Shown here piece by piece: positions 61,751-64,000 of a stretch of 64,000 nt of DNA. The stretch lies in assembly GCA_963969395.1 (NCBI GenBank), contig OZ017795.1:20007063-20071062 (forward strand). The letters run 5' to 3'. The notes beneath the pieces were generated by a model that was given only the letters and a program-made list of their open reading frames with translations, had not been told where the DNA came from and made no database searches. Numbering within the stretch: position 1 is the stretch's first letter; each line of letters begins with the position of its first letter. The position numbers were made by a program, and so were the translations under genes. The stretch comes from Pseudoscleropodium purum. Taxonomy: Eukaryota > Streptophyta > Bryopsida > Hypnales > Brachytheciaceae.

Positions 61751-62194
61751 CATCTATACCATTAGATTTTGAAAAAAGAACAATTTGCTTCATTAGGGAT
61801 AACTATAAGTCCATGCTCTTTTTCGATAGCCAAAACACACTTGCAAGGACTTGGACATTTAGCGGTTTACTAAGTGATTAGACGTCAACTAATTCAATTT
61901 AATAGTAGAATTTTTATTCAACTATCTTCTTACAATTGCTTTATACACAATGCAACGTGAATATTTGGGTACATATATTAAACGTCGCAATCCTTTCGTG
62001 AATTTTTGCACATTTTAGCTCATATCTTTGTACAAAAATATCATTTATCAAGAATTCATAAATTTGGTCATAAAGGAAGGCTACCTTTTTTAATTTCAAA
62101 TTTTACATTGAATGAATGAAAAGTTAGTTGAACTATACAATGCCATGAAGACCTCTGTTTATCGTGCAAAATATGGGTTTAGGGTCGCTTTAGG

Positions 62195-62680
62195 GTCAAA
62201 CCGCCCCGTCCGCCCAGACCCCGTCCGCCCTCGAACCTGTCCGCCCTCATACCCGTCCGTCCCATCCGCCCAGACCCCCGTCCGCCCAGACCCCGTCCGC
62301 CCTGATACCTGTCCGCCATCCACCCTGTCCGCCCAGACCCCCATCCGCCCATACCCCGTCCGCCTCGATACCTGTCCGCCGTCCGCCCCGTCCGCCCTGA
62401 TACCCGTCCGCCCTGTCCTCCGTCCGCCCTGTTCGTCGGATCCGGCATCCGCCCTGACCGCCCCGTCCGCCCCGTTACGGCGATGCGTCCACCCCCCCGG
62501 ACCGTTCGATCGGGCGGACGCCAGATTTGTCCGCCCGTGACCATCCGATCGGGCGGACGGGGCTCTAGGGTTTCGGGAAGGCGGACGGCCGATCCGTCCG
62601 CCACCCCTGGCCCGTCCGATCGGGCGGACGGTTTAGGGCCGTCCGCCCTTATAAGAGGGGCGGACGGGCCGTCCGCATTG
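62195..62680. repeat. 490-bp GC-rich GGCGGACG/CGTCCGCC array
   Basis: Dozens of cgtccgccc-type words, first mainly in CCGTCCGCCC orientation (62195-62480), then three near-identical copies of gatcgggcggacg (62508-62520, 62547-62559, 62618-62630) in the opposite sense. At 62641-62665 GTCCGCCC and GGGCGGAC form a stem around TTATAAGAG, a TATA-like box about 215 bases before the ATG at 62872. TAGGGTCAAACC just before the array (about 62182) resembles an hAT end but has no confirmed partner. The composition is utterly unlike the flanking DNA. Confidence 0.75.
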
Positions 62681-62871
62681 TCACTTTTGCTTTGCCCCTT
62701 GTGAATGCAAGGTGGAGCGGAGAGCTTGGTGGTTCATCCTCCATTGGCTCTTTTCCGAGGCAAGGCAAGAGTGGTTTATTGGGGCCTCCTTGTTGCCAAT
62801 TTTTTGGACACTTGCGCGTGAATTCAATTTCAAATTAAAAAATTTGATCTATATCAATTTCATTTGTCACG

Positions 62872-64000
62872 ATGACGAAGGGGAAGAGGAAGGTTGCGAA
62901 GCTTAAACATGGAGAGGGACCATCAAACTTGGAGGTAGCTCGCCAAAGTCCTTTGGAGGAATGCAAAAAATTCATGATTGAGCGCATCGTTCAATTTTAT
63001 GAATCGGAAACAACATTGTCTTTAGACAATAAGTACATCAGATATCAAGAGGAGTGCGTGTCTAAATTCAAGGTAGACATGACACAGATGTTGTTGGATG
63101 CATTGAATGTGGCGAAGTGGCATGACGAAATGCATAAAACGTACTTCACCAAATGTTTGGAGAACAAGGTTCATGACACTTTGTAGAATTCCAAAGTCAT
63201 TTTGGTTAAATATGGCGAGGAATATCGACCCAATGATGCCCAGTTTGAAGAAGTGATTCTGAAAGCGGACTTGTTTAGGGGGCGATGTGCTCCATTCGCC
63301 AAAAAGCACAATCGAGTTGGTTCAATTGGTTGGTGGAAAAGCAATGATGGAGTTGCTGAAGGAGAAAGGACCAAATGGCACCTCATAGCACTTCCAGATA
63401 CAGCACGCGTGATTGCTGTTGATGATAGAACGATGAGAGGTGGATATGCAACGATTTGAAAGGTTCGTATTGAAGGATGTTTAGGAATACTTCCTTATTG
63501 GGAGTTTGTGACAAAGAAATCCATTCACCACCAAACTCGACCCGATCTTGCAAAGTTAGAACATCAAAACGAATCAATGGCTGTTCGAATTCCACACGCG
63601 GGTGTGATACGGTTTGCTGCGGTGCACGGAACGACGTGTGAAGGTTATGCATATTGGTGGAATGGTGGAACTCTTCGACAAATGTTGAATATGGATAAGG
63701 ACTATCCAGACAACATTCAAATCCGTTTGATGTATACAAATCCAACCGAAGAGGAGGTTGTAAAAGCTCACCGTTTAGGGCGATATCGGAAGAAGCGCAC
63801 GGAGTTGACATGGGCGTTTATGCATATAATGTATGCAGTGCATCTTGCTGAACATTTGCACAATGATCTTTCTCCGGACAACATCTTGTTGCATTTTCCA
63901 GAGGATGAGTCACGTGTGTATATTGGAGTTTGCGATTGGGGCATGACTACCGTAGCTTCTCAGCCAATGAAGTCTTTGTACACATTTACATCAGCAAATG
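62872..64000 (+). pseudogene. Protein-kinase-like gene, two in-frame stops, runs off window
   Basis: One frame from ATG 62872 continues to the end of the window through TAG 63184 and TGA 63457, with no frameshift. The N-terminus is basic (MTKGKRKVAKLKHGEG), then a helical, charged region. RVIAVDD...RGGYATI, stop, KVRIEG resembles a kinase glycine loop with one Arg codon (CGA) changed to TGA. FAAVHGTTCEGYAYWW suggests the hinge. WAFMHIMYAVHLAEHLHNDLSPDNILLHF is helix E plus catalytic loop with HND for HRD, and YIGVCDWGMTT has DWG for DFG. Asp and Asn of the loop are kept. It could be a damaged gene, or a transposon passenger since a hAT-like GC array lies just upstream. Kinase type and substrate are unknown. 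Confidence 0.65.

Noticed and set aside
62112..62704. Proline/arginine-rich frames of 70-140 codons on both strands
   Set aside because: They result from the GC-rich CGTCCGCC repeats, which lack stops in all frames. Same for frames at 48362-48741 and 59077-59433.

Overview
The window looks like land-plant nuclear DNA. It is strongly AT-rich, has one recognisable housekeeping gene (an inositol polyphosphate kinase of plant ITPK type with a GT-AG intron and a telo-box-like AAACCCTAAA just before its ATG), and is otherwise packed with decayed or non-autonomous transposable elements. The low gene density, the Helitron-type helicase remains and a kinase-like protein with an HND loop and a DWG motif suggest a seedless plant (bryophyte, lycophyte or fern). 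That placement is inference only. || Layout. 1-13.8 kb is mostly repeat DNA: a 649-bp TAA-flanked MITE (459-1107), a 936-bp TTAA-flanked element (5510-6445), and a small unrecognised minus-strand gene candidate (11335-11790) in a more complex 9.5-12.7 kb stretch. 13.8-24 kb holds a nested pair of TTAA elements (13872-15482), a long hairpin made from the same repeat family (17335-17905), and a cluster of about 300-bp MITEs (19663-21114), one of which is split by another MITE. 24.3-26.05 kb is the ITPK gene, with a possible divergent exon at 26.85 kb. 27-41.4 kb is AT-rich with two more TTAA elements and other dispersed repeats. 41.4-51.7 kb is a broken Helitron-like gene (Pif1 helicase plus endonuclease-like tail). 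It is interrupted by a 562-bp insert between perfect 42-bp repeats and by about 6.7 kb of other DNA, inside which lies a 322-bp hAT MITE with a perfect 8-bp target duplication. 54.4-59.4 kb is an unknown ORF cut by an hAT terminus, then a hAT transposase pseudogene on the minus strand. 62.1 kb to the end is a 490-bp GC-rich array and a kinase-like reading frame with two in-frame stops, running off the window. || How the parts relate. Three mobile systems can be read from the DNA itself. (1) A TTAA-specific, piggyBac-like family with CCCCTAAA or CCCTTAAA ends; one nested insertion lets the empty TTAA site be reconstructed. (2) A hAT family whose ends (CAGGGTTGAC/T) sit beside GC-rich blocks of GGCGGACG/CGTCCGCC repeats; MITE, transposase pseudogene and kinase-like gene all lie next to such blocks. 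(3) A Helitron-like element. All long TE reading frames carry in-frame stops but few frameshifts, as expected if methylated DNA decayed by C-to-T change. No tRNA, rRNA or CRISPR was seen.
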